From positions 1 to 64,000 of the forward strand of contig NZ_CAJNAT010000006.1 in NCBI RefSeq assembly GCF_905220705.1: a stretch of DNA of 64,000 nt. The letters run 5' to 3'. Below, in pieces: positions 1-7,689 of this stretch. The stretch is from Paraburkholderia domus (GTDB lineage: Bacteria > Pseudomonadota > Gammaproteobacteria > Burkholderiales > Burkholderiaceae). Within the stretch, counting starts at the first letter, position 1, and every line of letters starts with the position of its first letter. A program made the position numbers and the translations under genes. Below the pieces are notes generated by a model. That model ran no database searches and was not told the DNA's origin. It saw only the letters and a program-made list of their open reading frames with translations.

Positions 1-460
1 ACGCCTCGTCCTGCGGCGACGGCACGTGAACCACGTGCATGCGGTCATGCTCGCCGCGCAGCCACGCGCGCAGGTTGATCACCAGCTTGATGACATCGAG
101 CCGGTCGGTCTTCGCGCGTCGCTTGTGGCGTTCGACCGGAATGCTCGCCGGATCGACGACGTAGCACTCGATGCCGCGCGCCTGCAGCGCGCGACAGATC
201 CAGAACGCGTCCTGGCCGGCCTCGTAGCTCACGACGACCCGCACGCCCGCGGGCAGCAACCACTTCTCCTTGTGCCATTCGATCAGGTCCAGCACCGCCT
301 GCAGGCGGGCGGCGGCCTGTGGCTGCGCGACCGTGTGCACGGCGGGCTTCTCGCGCCGGCCGTCGTGCAGCGCGACCTTCCAGTTTGCTCCGGCAAGCTC
401 GAGTGATACCGCCAGCACCGGTTCCTCACCACCCGTCGTGAACGTCTGATCCGTGCGCAT
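1..460 (-). CDS. IS110-family transposase, N-terminal part (cut by window edge)
   Basis: The gene reads leftward from an ATG at 460-458 and is still open at base 1, giving about 153 N-terminal residues of a protein that is normally 320-420 long. The ATG has a strong ribosome site, AAAGGAGAG, six bases upstream. IS110 enzymes are DEDD (RuvC-like) transposases that move circular intermediates. The DEDD-domain hallmarks are visible: a first beta strand (AVSLELAGANWKVAL), the E in VSYEAGQDAFW, and KTDRLD for the third acidic position. The first acidic residue appears to be E rather than the usual D. Whether the rest is intact cannot be seen. The family assignment is solid; activity is not known. 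Confidence 0.85.
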   Translation of the reverse strand, partial: MRTDQTFTTGGEEPVLAVSLELAGANWKVALHDGRREKPAVHTVAQPQAAARLQAVLDLIEWHKEKWLLPAGVRVVVSYEAGQDAFWICRALQARGIECYVVDPASIPVERHKRRAKTDRLDVIKLVINLRAWLRGEHDRMHVVHVPSPQDEA

Positions 461-735
461 GATGCTCTCTCCTTTGAACAGGACTCGACACGCTGATTTT
501 ACGTATCAGTTCGTCGACGTCCCCTGCTCATAGGATCTGTTCGAGGGTTTGGAGCTTGCGGACAAAGCCGCTTCTTCACTAGGTCGACTCGACCGACTGG
601 GCACTCGCAAGGCCAATGCAGCCGCCAAGATTCACCGGAATCTGGCGGGTGAAGCCCCATGTATCGCGCCGCCGCATGAAGCGAGGTGCGAGGGGCCCAG
701 CTGCAAGTTCACATTTCACAAAATCGGAGAAATGT
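461..735. other. Intergenic region between IS110 gene and transposon operon
   Basis: This stretch carries the divergent upstream regions of the IS110 gene and of the operon starting at 736. I searched it for a mate of the right-end motif (TGTCGT or ACGACA) and found none, so the left end of the Tn7-like element is probably outside the window. No convincing gene is present, although one frame stays open across 616-735 into the next gene without a ribosome site. Confidence 0.5.
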
Positions 736-1638
736 ATGAATGCGCATCCCAATCACACTACATTTAGCGACGAGTTAACAGACCTGATAGCCCGCCTGCA
801 CAGCTTCGGTAGCTTGGCCGACGCCAGACACAGTTCACTGCCGCCTCGAGCGTCTTTGCCCGAGAAATGTCACGGCGTGCTCGCTATGGCGGAGGCGCCT
901 CGAGCGGCGGCGATACACGGACGAAATTCTCCGACTTTGTGTCCGCTTAGCATCCGTCGGCTTTGCGCTCCCGCAACAAGCAGCCAAGTGGAATCGGAAG
1001 TCGATAGCCCTGACTACCGTAAGCGGCCCGGGCATCACGAGGTCAATCCTGGAATAGAAACAACGGTCAGTGTTTCTTGCCATGGTCGACTACTCGAAGT
1101 GACGGTTCTCACTCTAGAGATTCTTCGAGAGAGAGACTGGAGGCAGCCAAGCGATTGGGTATGTAGCTGGTCTACCGTTTTCTCTAACCATCATGTGTTT
1201 CGCCGTGTCTCAACCAGGCAAGCATTCGAACATGCGGTGCATCACCTCGCATCCTTACCCGCGTCGGTTGTCAAGGCTTATAACGATGCTTACCTTGACT
1301 ACCAACTCACACCATGTACGGAGCACGGCCGCGCGAACGAAGCAAAAAGGCTGCGCGAATCGCTGAAAATTGCAACCACCTGGACGGAGTTGCGGGTGAG
1401 AGTGCGGCCAGTATTCGATGCCCGTCAGGTTGAGCTGCCGCACCAAGGCGTGCGCCGCTCGGAGCAGATGAGTCGTGTGCGAATCTTGGATAACTCGATT
1501 CCACGCCACACCGAGAAACCTTGCTCGGACGATTCACTTACGTGGCATCGCCCGCCTTACGCTCCAAGACCAAATCTGAAGAATGCAAACGGACGCGAGG
1601 CGCTGGCACCAGCTCAAGCAACCAACCCTAGTGCGTGA
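736..1638 (+). CDS. Unknown protein, first gene of the transposition operon
   Basis: I do not recognise this 300-residue protein. The reading frame is open further upstream (to 616), but ATG 736 is chosen because GGAG lies six bases before it. It has no signal peptide, membrane segment or obvious catalytic motif. The middle (about residues 140-240) looks like an ordinary folded domain with heptad-like helices; the ends are rich in Pro, Arg and Ser and look disordered. It ends 12 bases before the next gene and reads in the same direction as tnsAB, tnsC and tniQ, so co-transcription is likely. It may be an accessory or regulatory factor of the element, or cargo. Moderate confidence that it is a real gene, none about function. 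Confidence 0.5.
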   Translation: MNAHPNHTTFSDELTDLIARLHSFGSLADARHSSLPPRASLPEKCHGVLAMAEAPRAAAIHGRNSPTLCPLSIRRLCAPATSSQVESEVDSPDYRKRPGHHEVNPGIETTVSVSCHGRLLEVTVLTLEILRERDWRQPSDWVCSWSTVFSNHHVFRRVSTRQAFEHAVHHLASLPASVVKAYNDAYLDYQLTPCTEHGRANEAKRLRESLKIATTWTELRVRVRPVFDARQVELPHQGVRRSEQMSRVRILDNSIPRHTEKPCSDDSLTWHRPPYAPRPNLKNANGREALAPAQATNPSA

Positions 1639-1650
1639 CAGGAGACCATC

Positions 1651-1860
1651 ATGAGCATTGCGCTCTTGCATAGAGATATGGACAACTATCCGATGCCCGC
1701 CCCTGATGCGGCTGACATGGTGCGACGACCTGCGAACAGCAGATGCATCGAAAGATGGAAGGACCACGCAGAACTCGAAGGCGTCGTCGAGGGATATGAT
1801 GGGCATTCGGTCGCGTCGCCAGGAGACACGTCATTGACCTCTGCCGGGGGTCGGAGATGA
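1651..1860 (+). CDS. Small unknown protein overlapping tnsAB
   Basis: This 69-residue protein starts at an ATG with AGGAGA placed six bases before it (cagGAGAccatcATG). Its stop codon overlaps the tnsAB start as ATGA (1857-1860), a translational-coupling arrangement that supports it being genuine. The sequence is polar and charged, with no recognisable motif, membrane segment or cysteine pair. The coupling implies a role tied to TnsAB production, for instance setting its dose, but function is unknown. Confidence 0.55.
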   Translation: MSIALLHRDMDNYPMPAPDAADMVRRPANSRCIERWKDHAELEGVVEGYDGHSVASPGDTSLTSAGGRR

Positions 1861-4739
1861 GTGTCAACCTTCCTACTACCATCCCGAAAAAATCTCAGTG
1901 GCAATTGCTGGAAAGTCGTTGGTCCTGCGACAGCCCCATTGGAACCGCACTGTCGCCGTACTCCGACGCGGAATTGCGGACCGAACTCGAACGGTTGGGT
2001 ACGCCGGTTGAAGGTCAACGATACATCTGGGAGGCCCGTGCTAAGTCACCGTCTCGAAAAGTCCAGTCGCGAAAGGGCAACATCATCTCTCGTTACACGT
2101 CCCGCAAGATGAAGTGCAGGATGGCAACAGAGAGTCGAAAGGCCGAGTTCGGTGCGGTCGTCAGATACGATTGGGATGGGACAACGCGCGAGTTCTATTG
2201 CCAGCCACCCCAGGTCAGAATCAGCGTGGAACTCGAGCGAAAGCGGCCAGACGGCACATTCACGGTCTATCGTGCTCCCACGCCCTATACGCCGGACATC
2301 CTTAGGCTGACGCCCTATGGCATCTACACCGATGAATGGAAAACGGAAAGGGACCTTGAAAAGCTTGCTGAAGAGTATCCGCGCCGATTCTACAAAGACG
2401 ACGAAGGAACATGGAGATGTCCTGAGCGCGAACGGCACTTCGCTGCTTTGGGCATCACGTTTTGCCTACGCTCGGGGAACGAGAACGGCGCGATATTTGT
2501 ATCGAATCTCGAGTTTCTCGACGACTATCTATGCGACAAGAGTGCACCGCTAACTGACAGCTCCTGGCGGGCGATTGAAAAAATAACAAGCACCTCCTGT
2601 CCGATGACCTTAGGCCTGCTTTTAACGTACGCCTATCCAGAGCGTACGCCGTGGAACGAGTCTCTCCTCGTCGAGACGCCACCCGACGCATTCCTCGTCG
2701 ACGATGTCAATAAGGCGATAGCTGACCAGCGCATTTTCGTCGACCTCGAATACGATGACCTGAGCGAGCCAGACGACGTTGTAGTGTGTAATTCCCGCGC
2801 GCAGCTCGATGAGCTTCAGTTCAATCGACCGGTTCCGAAGGCAGTCAGCGACGAGGTTAGCTTCGGGGTCGATATGGGCACCGAGTTCATGTTTAAGGGT
2901 CGCCTTGAGGTGTTTGAGGTTTCGTTCGTCAGCTCGGAATCGGTTCACTACTTCGACCAGCGGAGCCACAACAGCGGCCTGATGCAAGTGTCTGACTTCG
3001 AGCGGGCGCTCTTCAACCGACAGATACTTCTACTTTCGTCTCAAACGTCGACCGATAAGCCCCTCTCTCAAATCGACGGTCTCACTGACTATCAGATTGT
3101 TGAAGGAAAAAAGCGGTTTCTCATTGTTCGCGACCTCGAAGCAGGCAAGAAGGTTCGGTGCAACCTAGGCCCGAGGCAGATACAGCGAATACGAAGGGAA
3201 GTGCGGGCGGCAGGCGAGTCGTTGCCAGCCCAGCGACGGGCCGCGACACCAAAGCGTCGGAGCGGCGGACGGTGCCAGATAATCCCTCAGCAGTTGGACC
3301 TGATTCGAGAGACCACCGAGCGGGGTAACAATTCAACAAATCCAAGCGGCGCTGCATCATATCGAATCTACGTGGAACTCAGCGAAGCTGCGGGAGTAGA
3401 CGTCGTTTCGAGAAAGACGTACTACTTCCACCGACAGAAATTCCTCGACATCAAGGCCAGGCAAGGCAGCAGAGTCGCCTACAACGAGGAGCCCGCAATA
3501 TGGTATCTGCACGTTGAAGACAAGATACATGGCGGCCGTCCATTCCATCGGGTCCACATCGACCATACCAAGCTGGATGTCTTCATAAAAATCCGAGGCA
3601 AAGGCGGGAGGGTTTTTCGAAAACGCCCATGGCTCACCGTCGTGATGGATGCCGAGACACGCATGGTGCTGGCCTTCTATCTCTCAATGCACGCGCCGAG
3701 CACCATAAGTTGCATGATGGCTATTCGAGCGATGGTCCGAGTGTTCCGACGTACACCCGCAATCATCATCGTCGACAATGGAAAGGAGTTTCACTCCGAC
3801 GCATTCGATACTCTCTGCGACCTCCTTCGCATCACGTTGCAATTCCGTCCCGCGCACAAGTCCCGTTTTGGTGGCGTGATGGAGCGGTTGTTTGGAACAA
3901 CCAATAGCAAGCTTATCCACTACTTGGTAGGCAACGCAAAAGCGTTACGCAACGTCCGAACGGTGACGCGGTCCGTTGACCCGATAAGGGCTGACCTCAT
4001 GAGTTTCGCGGAATTGCATGGGCTTCTCGATGAATACTTCTTCAGGGAATACAACCTCCAGGTGCACCCAGCCCATGACCATTCTCCCATTGAATACATG
4101 CATCTCCGGTTTGCCCTTACCGGGCGCCGCCTGAAAAGGCTGACTCCCTACGACTCCTACTTCTACATCCTGACATGTGTGCCGCCTTCAAAAGGCGCAA
4201 CTCGAAAGCTCGACAAGCAGATGGGTGTCAAAGTCGGTCATGTCTGGTATTGGGCAGATGAGTTCGCCGACAAAATGGTGCGTCCGCAGAATCTTCCGGT
4301 GCTCGTGGACATGTGGGACGTAAGCATCGTCTATGCATTGCTCAATGGCAAATGGGTTCGTTGCCAATCGCGGCTGCTAATGAAGTACCGGAAGCTGACG
4401 TACGTGGAGTGGGGCTACGTCATGTACGAGGTCCGAATGCGCATGCGCGGCGAGCCCGATGAAGCTCTGGAAACTGCACTGTACGCCGTGCTCAAAGGTC
4501 ATGTCCTCCCAGATGTGGCTTCGATGACCGAAGCTACGCGCCAAGTTTACGGCGATGCTCGCCTCATTGAAGACCATACGGCAGCTCAGAAGGAAGCAAT
4601 CATCGAGTTGCCGGTTACCACACCTGCCGAGCTTGGCCCGCCCGAGGACGACAGCATTATGCGCATCCCTCTGCCCAAGGCGCAGAAGGGTCGATTCAAG
4701 ATGAACTACAACTCCCTGCCCACGTCCCGCCCGGTCTAG
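1857..4739 (+). CDS. tnsAB: TnsA-TnsB fusion transposase
   Basis: At 960 residues this matches the sum of Tn7 TnsA (about 273) and TnsB (about 702). Residues about 85-230 look like TnsA, the restriction-type endonuclease that nicks the 5' ends: acidic E92/E97, then P146-D147, then E160-W161-K162, which fits a PD-(D/E)xK site, followed by a SNLEFLDDYL ending typical of TnsA. Residues about 560-780 form a TnsB/Mu-type rve integrase domain with D569 (HIDHTKLD), D640 (VDNGKEF) and E676 (GGVMERLFG); the D640-E676 spacing is the classical DD35E. The C-terminal tail is basic and probably contacts TnsC. There is no stop or frameshift between the two halves. The next gene, tnsC, starts 13 bases downstream. 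The TnsB call is very strong; the TnsA call rests on the motif pattern and size. Confidence 0.88.
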   Translation: MSVNLPTTIPKKSQWQLLESRWSCDSPIGTALSPYSDAELRTELERLGTPVEGQRYIWEARAKSPSRKVQSRKGNIISRYTSRKMKCRMATESRKAEFGAVVRYDWDGTTREFYCQPPQVRISVELERKRPDGTFTVYRAPTPYTPDILRLTPYGIYTDEWKTERDLEKLAEEYPRRFYKDDEGTWRCPERERHFAALGITFCLRSGNENGAIFVSNLEFLDDYLCDKSAPLTDSSWRAIEKITSTSCPMTLGLLLTYAYPERTPWNESLLVETPPDAFLVDDVNKAIADQRIFVDLEYDDLSEPDDVVVCNSRAQLDELQFNRPVPKAVSDEVSFGVDMGTEFMFKGRLEVFEVSFVSSESVHYFDQRSHNSGLMQVSDFERALFNRQILLLSSQTSTDKPLSQIDGLTDYQIVEGKKRFLIVRDLEAGKKVRCNLGPRQIQRIRREVRAAGESLPAQRRAATPKRRSGGRCQIIPQQLDLIRETTERGNNSTNPSGAASYRIYVELSEAAGVDVVSRKTYYFHRQKFLDIKARQGSRVAYNEEPAIWYLHVEDKIHGGRPFHRVHIDHTKLDVFIKIRGKGGRVFRKRPWLTVVMDAETRMVLAFYLSMHAPSTISCMMAIRAMVRVFRRTPAIIIVDNGKEFHSDAFDTLCDLLRITLQFRPAHKSRFGGVMERLFGTTNSKLIHYLVGNAKALRNVRTVTRSVDPIRADLMSFAELHGLLDEYFFREYNLQVHPAHDHSPIEYMHLRFALTGRRLKRLTPYDSYFYILTCVPPSKGATRKLDKQMGVKVGHVWYWADEFADKMVRPQNLPVLVDMWDVSIVYALLNGKWVRCQSRLLMKYRKLTYVEWGYVMYEVRMRMRGEPDEALETALYAVLKGHVLPDVASMTEATRQVYGDARLIEDHTAAQKEAIIELPVTTPAELGPPEDDSIMRIPLPKAQKGRFKMNYNSLPTSRPV

Positions 4740-4752
4740 TCGAGGAAACGTC

Positions 4753-5805
4753 ATGAGTTCAATCACTTTTCAACAAGCGTTACACGGAAGTCCGAACGAA
4801 AAGGGTGCGTACATCGCCTCACTTCGATTCATGCACCGAAATCTTGAGAGAGTCCTGGGTGAAGTCGAACGGCATATGATTCCGAGCGCCGGTCTCTCGC
4901 TTACCGTTGTCGTTGGTCCCGCAGGCGTTGGTAAAACAACATTTGCCGGGCTCGAGACTGAAATGCTGCTCAAGCTCTATGACGCGGAGATACGCGATAA
5001 CCCCGGCGTGATTCCGGTCGTATTGAGCAGTATTGACGCCGCAGATGGGAAGGAAATCAACTGGCAATTGTTCTACCAGCATCTCCTTGATGACCTTCAT
5101 ACATTGAGTCCGGACGTCCCCGCCCAACGAGACGGACAACCTGTTGACGTTGTGAAGAGCTATCGGGTGACCTTTCAAAAAGCTCTGCTTAACCGAAAGG
5201 TTCGTCACGTGTTGCTCGACGAAGCTGTGCACTTGACCGATTCGAGAACGGAACCTTTGCAGTACGGAAACCTTCTGAAGTCTCTGGCGAACCGTGGCTC
5301 CATGAATTTGCTGCTCGTGGGTGCCTACGGCTCTGAAAGGCTGGTTCGCGCTAGCGGACAATTGGCTCGGCGAACCAGCGTGGTCCACTTCCCGCGGTAT
5401 CTGGCGAATCAGGACGATTTCGACGCGTTTACGCAGTTCATCAAAGACTTGGCGAAGGAGCTTCCGCTGCCATTCGAGGTTGACCTCGGGAAGTACGTGG
5501 AAACGCTCTTTGACGCTCACCTCGGCATCCCGGGATATGCGGTCAAGACCTTAGTCAGGTCGGTCATTGCGTGCGCGTACGAAGGATGCAACTCGTGGAA
5601 AGACGAATACGTATGGAACTCGCTACCGTCCAGAGCAGAATACGAGACGATTGCGACTGAGACGTTGGAGGAAGAAGAAAACATCAAGCCTTATCTCTCG
5701 TCTGCAACACCGATTACATATCCGAGCGAAGCTGAATTGCTTGCCGGCATTTCAGCGAGGCAGGCACGAGCGCTCGGTGACGCTGCGCGAGGGTTCCGTC
5801 GATGA
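4753..5805 (+). CDS. tnsC: TnsC/TniB-like AAA+ ATPase of the transposon
   Basis: This 350-residue ATPase should form filaments on target DNA and connect the target selector to the transposase. Walker A is GPAGVGKT at residues 55-62 and Walker B is HVLLDEA, with D156-E157. A likely sensor-1 region (NLLLVGAYGS) and a winged C-terminal helical part follow. It is nearer in length to TniB (about 300) than to Tn7 TnsC (555), so it lacks long terminal extensions. It starts 13 bases after tnsAB and overlaps tniQ by four bases (ATGA at 5802-5805), so the three products are probably made in step. Confidence 0.87.
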   Translation: MSSITFQQALHGSPNEKGAYIASLRFMHRNLERVLGEVERHMIPSAGLSLTVVVGPAGVGKTTFAGLETEMLLKLYDAEIRDNPGVIPVVLSSIDAADGKEINWQLFYQHLLDDLHTLSPDVPAQRDGQPVDVVKSYRVTFQKALLNRKVRHVLLDEAVHLTDSRTEPLQYGNLLKSLANRGSMNLLLVGAYGSERLVRASGQLARRTSVVHFPRYLANQDDFDAFTQFIKDLAKELPLPFEVDLGKYVETLFDAHLGIPGYAVKTLVRSVIACAYEGCNSWKDEYVWNSLPSRAEYETIATETLEEEENIKPYLSSATPITYPSEAELLAGISARQARALGDAARGFRR

Positions 5806-7190
5806 AGAGTCCGTTTCGAACGCGATTGCCTGGCGGCTGGCCCGACGACGCGCCGCCGCGGTCAATTCTGCCCAGCCTTCCACCCTACGGGTGCTCGGGC
5901 GAAGACCGCGAGAGTCTGGGCAGCTACGTTTCTCGACTGAGCGATGCTCAGGACATTCCGCGCGGCGCGTTGGGGTATCGAATCGTGGGTCCAACCGCGC
6001 ACGAGCTGTTTGGCACTGACCCGCTCCGGTTGGCTCAAGACATTGGACGTTCCGATTACGCTGCCAATGTCTCTAGCCTTACAGAAGAAGCGAAGCATTG
6101 GGCGTACGCGCTTAACAGCCTCACGCTGCGCAATAACCTGCAGCTGTGTACGCTGCTGCCAATGAAAGGCCTCGTCTCACCATTGAAGTTGATGTCAAGC
6201 GACAGGCGATTTTGTCCCGTTTGTTTCAAGGAGGACGAGAAGTCGGGGCGCCAGCGTTACGACAGGTTGCTTTGGAGCATCAAGGCTGTCGTTGCATGCC
6301 CTCTACACCGAACACGGCTCGTCACGCGCCTGGAGCAAAACCGGGACGCCAGCTCATGCAACGGTGCAAACGTTCGTCCGGCCCAAGGCGGGTTGCCCGA
6401 ATCACCCCCAACAGTTCCGGCGTCAGAATACGAAATCGAGAGCGCACGTCTAATCGCGGAACTTCTGGACGATGCAATCTTCTTTCCAGGTCTTAGCTAC
6501 GTGCCATCTGCTCAGTCCGCCTTTCTAGTCCACGCCATTGATGCTCTGTTCGCAGGAAAGTCCGCTCATTTCGCGGCGCATCTTCGCGTCGGCAAATCGC
6601 AAGTGCATGCATGGGTTAAGGGAAAGGTGCGCATGAGCCTCCCCCGGCTCGCGCTGACTGCCTACTGTTGCGGGTGTGCAATCGCGGACATATTGCTCGG
6701 CAACCGGGTGATGCTTTCACGGCGAGCAGCACCGGAGTGTCAAGACCGGCGATTGCTACAAATTGGCGGCACCGGAGCCAAGCAACCGAAGAATGAGCTT
6801 CGGTCGAAACTCGGAGAACTGATTTGCGGAGGTACCGTTAAGAGTGCGGCGGAGGCGGCGAAGGCCGTTGGAATATCTGAAAAGTTTTTTCGAAGGGAAT
6901 TTCCGCTAGAACATGCGGCCGTGAAACAGCAGGGTCGCGACCTTGTGACGACTCTCCGGGACGAGAACAGAGACTCGTATGACCAACTTTACCTGGCGGA
7001 ACACATCGCACTCTGGGAAATGGGAACCTATCCTTCCAGAAGGCGGGTCACCAAGCGCATGCGTGGGAAGACAGAGAGCTTGGGACGACACCAAGATGCG
7101 CACAGGGCTCAAATGAAAGCTCACGCGCTCACGGGAATACCAATCGCTCGATGTGGAGGCAGAATGCCGGGGCGTCCGGTCAGCGGATAA
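5802..7190 (+). CDS. tniQ: TniQ/TnsD-family target-site selector
   Basis: This 462-residue protein carries the TniQ N-terminal domain (GEDRESLGSYVSRLSDA) and its zinc knuckle, C138-x2-C141 and C166-x2-H169. It is long enough to be TnsD-like rather than a minimal TniQ. Three helix-turn-helix-like stretches follow: about residues 250-290 (LRVGKSQVHAWVKGKV, a Cro-like unit), 347-367 (SAAEAAKAVGISEKFFRREF) and around 409 (YPSRRRVTKRM). Such C-terminal arrays read a fixed chromosomal attachment site. The tRNA-Arg(CCG) gene lies about 120 bp beyond its stop codon, so that tRNA is the natural candidate target; this is inference. It is the last gene of the operon. Confidence 0.85.
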   Translation: MKSPFRTRLPGGWPDDAPPRSILPSLPPYGCSGEDRESLGSYVSRLSDAQDIPRGALGYRIVGPTAHELFGTDPLRLAQDIGRSDYAANVSSLTEEAKHWAYALNSLTLRNNLQLCTLLPMKGLVSPLKLMSSDRRFCPVCFKEDEKSGRQRYDRLLWSIKAVVACPLHRTRLVTRLEQNRDASSCNGANVRPAQGGLPESPPTVPASEYEIESARLIAELLDDAIFFPGLSYVPSAQSAFLVHAIDALFAGKSAHFAAHLRVGKSQVHAWVKGKVRMSLPRLALTAYCCGCAIADILLGNRVMLSRRAAPECQDRRLLQIGGTGAKQPKNELRSKLGELICGGTVKSAAEAAKAVGISEKFFRREFPLEHAAVKQQGRDLVTTLRDENRDSYDQLYLAEHIALWEMGTYPSRRRVTKRMRGKTESLGRHQDAHRAQMKAHALTGIPIARCGGRMPGRPVSG

Positions 7191-7238
7191 CCGGAAAAAA
7201 GGATGTGATGCGGGACTTTTTAAGGCTGCTCGTACTAC

Positions 7239-7278
7239 CTACAGATGTCGTTTACGACATCTGTAGAGTAACGACACA
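7239..7278. repeat. Right-end palindrome and probable transposon terminus
   Basis: Two perfect 13-base arms, CTACAGATGTCGT (7239-7251) and ACGACATCTGTAG (7254-7266), are separated by two bases. A further ACGACA follows at 7271-7276. The core TGTCGT/ACGACA appears three times within 40 bp, as expected for clustered TnsB binding sites, and a 3'-ACA terminus is the rule for this transposase family. The exact last base could be 7276 or 7278. There is no run of T after the hairpin, so an intrinsic terminator is unlikely. Confidence 0.6.
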
Positions 7279-7312
7279 TACCGCCCGGCTTCCACTAAGT
7301 ACTTGATTTTCT

Positions 7313-7388
7313 TGGTGCGCCCGGCTGGGATCGAACCAGCAACCCCTGCCTTCGGAGGGCAGTACTCTATCCATTGAGCTACGGGCGC
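7313..7388 (-). tRNA. tRNA-Arg, anticodon CCG
   Basis: The minus strand folds into a full cloverleaf: a seven-base acceptor stem (GCGCCCG with CGGGCGC), a D arm starting GCTC, an anticodon stem CTGCC/GGCAG enclosing the loop CTCCGAA (anticodon CCG), and a T arm with GTTCGATC. The discriminator A and the terminal CCA are encoded (7313-7316). It closely resembles other proteobacterial tRNA-Arg(CCG). Its 3' end faces the Tn7-like element 36 bp away, which makes it the probable attachment gene. The gene itself is intact. Confidence 0.97.
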
Positions 7389-7689
7389 TTCAACACGAAA
7401 GCGCGGCAACCTGAACAGGAGCGACGCCAAAGCGAGACAGAAAGGATACCCGGTTTCAGCCCAACCGTCCACCGGACGGCCTATATGGCGAGATTGGGCG
7501 CCATCTGTCCGCCATCCCGCAGGTGCCGGCTACACCTCGCGATGCGGGTAAACGCCTGCTGAACACCTCGCCGCGCCCCTCGCCGCCGCCGAAATGTTGC
7601 GTCTATAATCGTCCGTGCCTGAATAAAGCAAAGAAAAAGAAGTTGCCGTCACGCTGTACCGCTCACATACCCACGGAGACGAGACAAGC
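7389..7689. other. Region between tRNA-Arg and cytochrome gene, with possible promoter
   Basis: The only regulatory signal I see for the cytochrome gene is a perfect TATAAT at 7604-7609, with no good -35 box at the right distance. The ribosome site is GGAGACGAG just before the cytochrome ATG at 7690. The tRNA promoter must lie in the left part, on the minus strand. No gene is visible here. Confidence 0.4.

Larger units (their letters stand above)
736..7278 (+). mobile_element. Tn7-like transposon, operon and probable right end
   Basis: Five co-directional genes (unknown, unknown, tnsAB, tnsC, tniQ) lie in tight order with ATGA overlaps at 1857-1860 and 5802-5805. This is the core of a Tn7-type cut-and-paste element: fused TnsA and TnsB nucleases, the AAA regulator TnsC and a TniQ-family target selector. 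The region after tniQ holds a 13-bp inverted repeat (7239-7266) and then ACGACA at 7271-7276, the type of terminus expected for TnsB-family elements (TGT...ACA). The tRNA-Arg gene begins 36 bp further on and is the likely attachment site. The left end is not in view, so the start given here is only the first gene. Base composition is lower in GC than in the flanking chromosome. Confidence 0.75.

Noticed and set aside
616..735. Upstream extension of the first transposon gene to 616
   Set aside because: ATG 736 has GGAG at ideal spacing; the extension has no ribosome site.
461..735. Search for the left end of the Tn7-like element
   Set aside because: No TGTCGT-type terminus or mate of the right-end repeat was found; the end is probably left of base 1.
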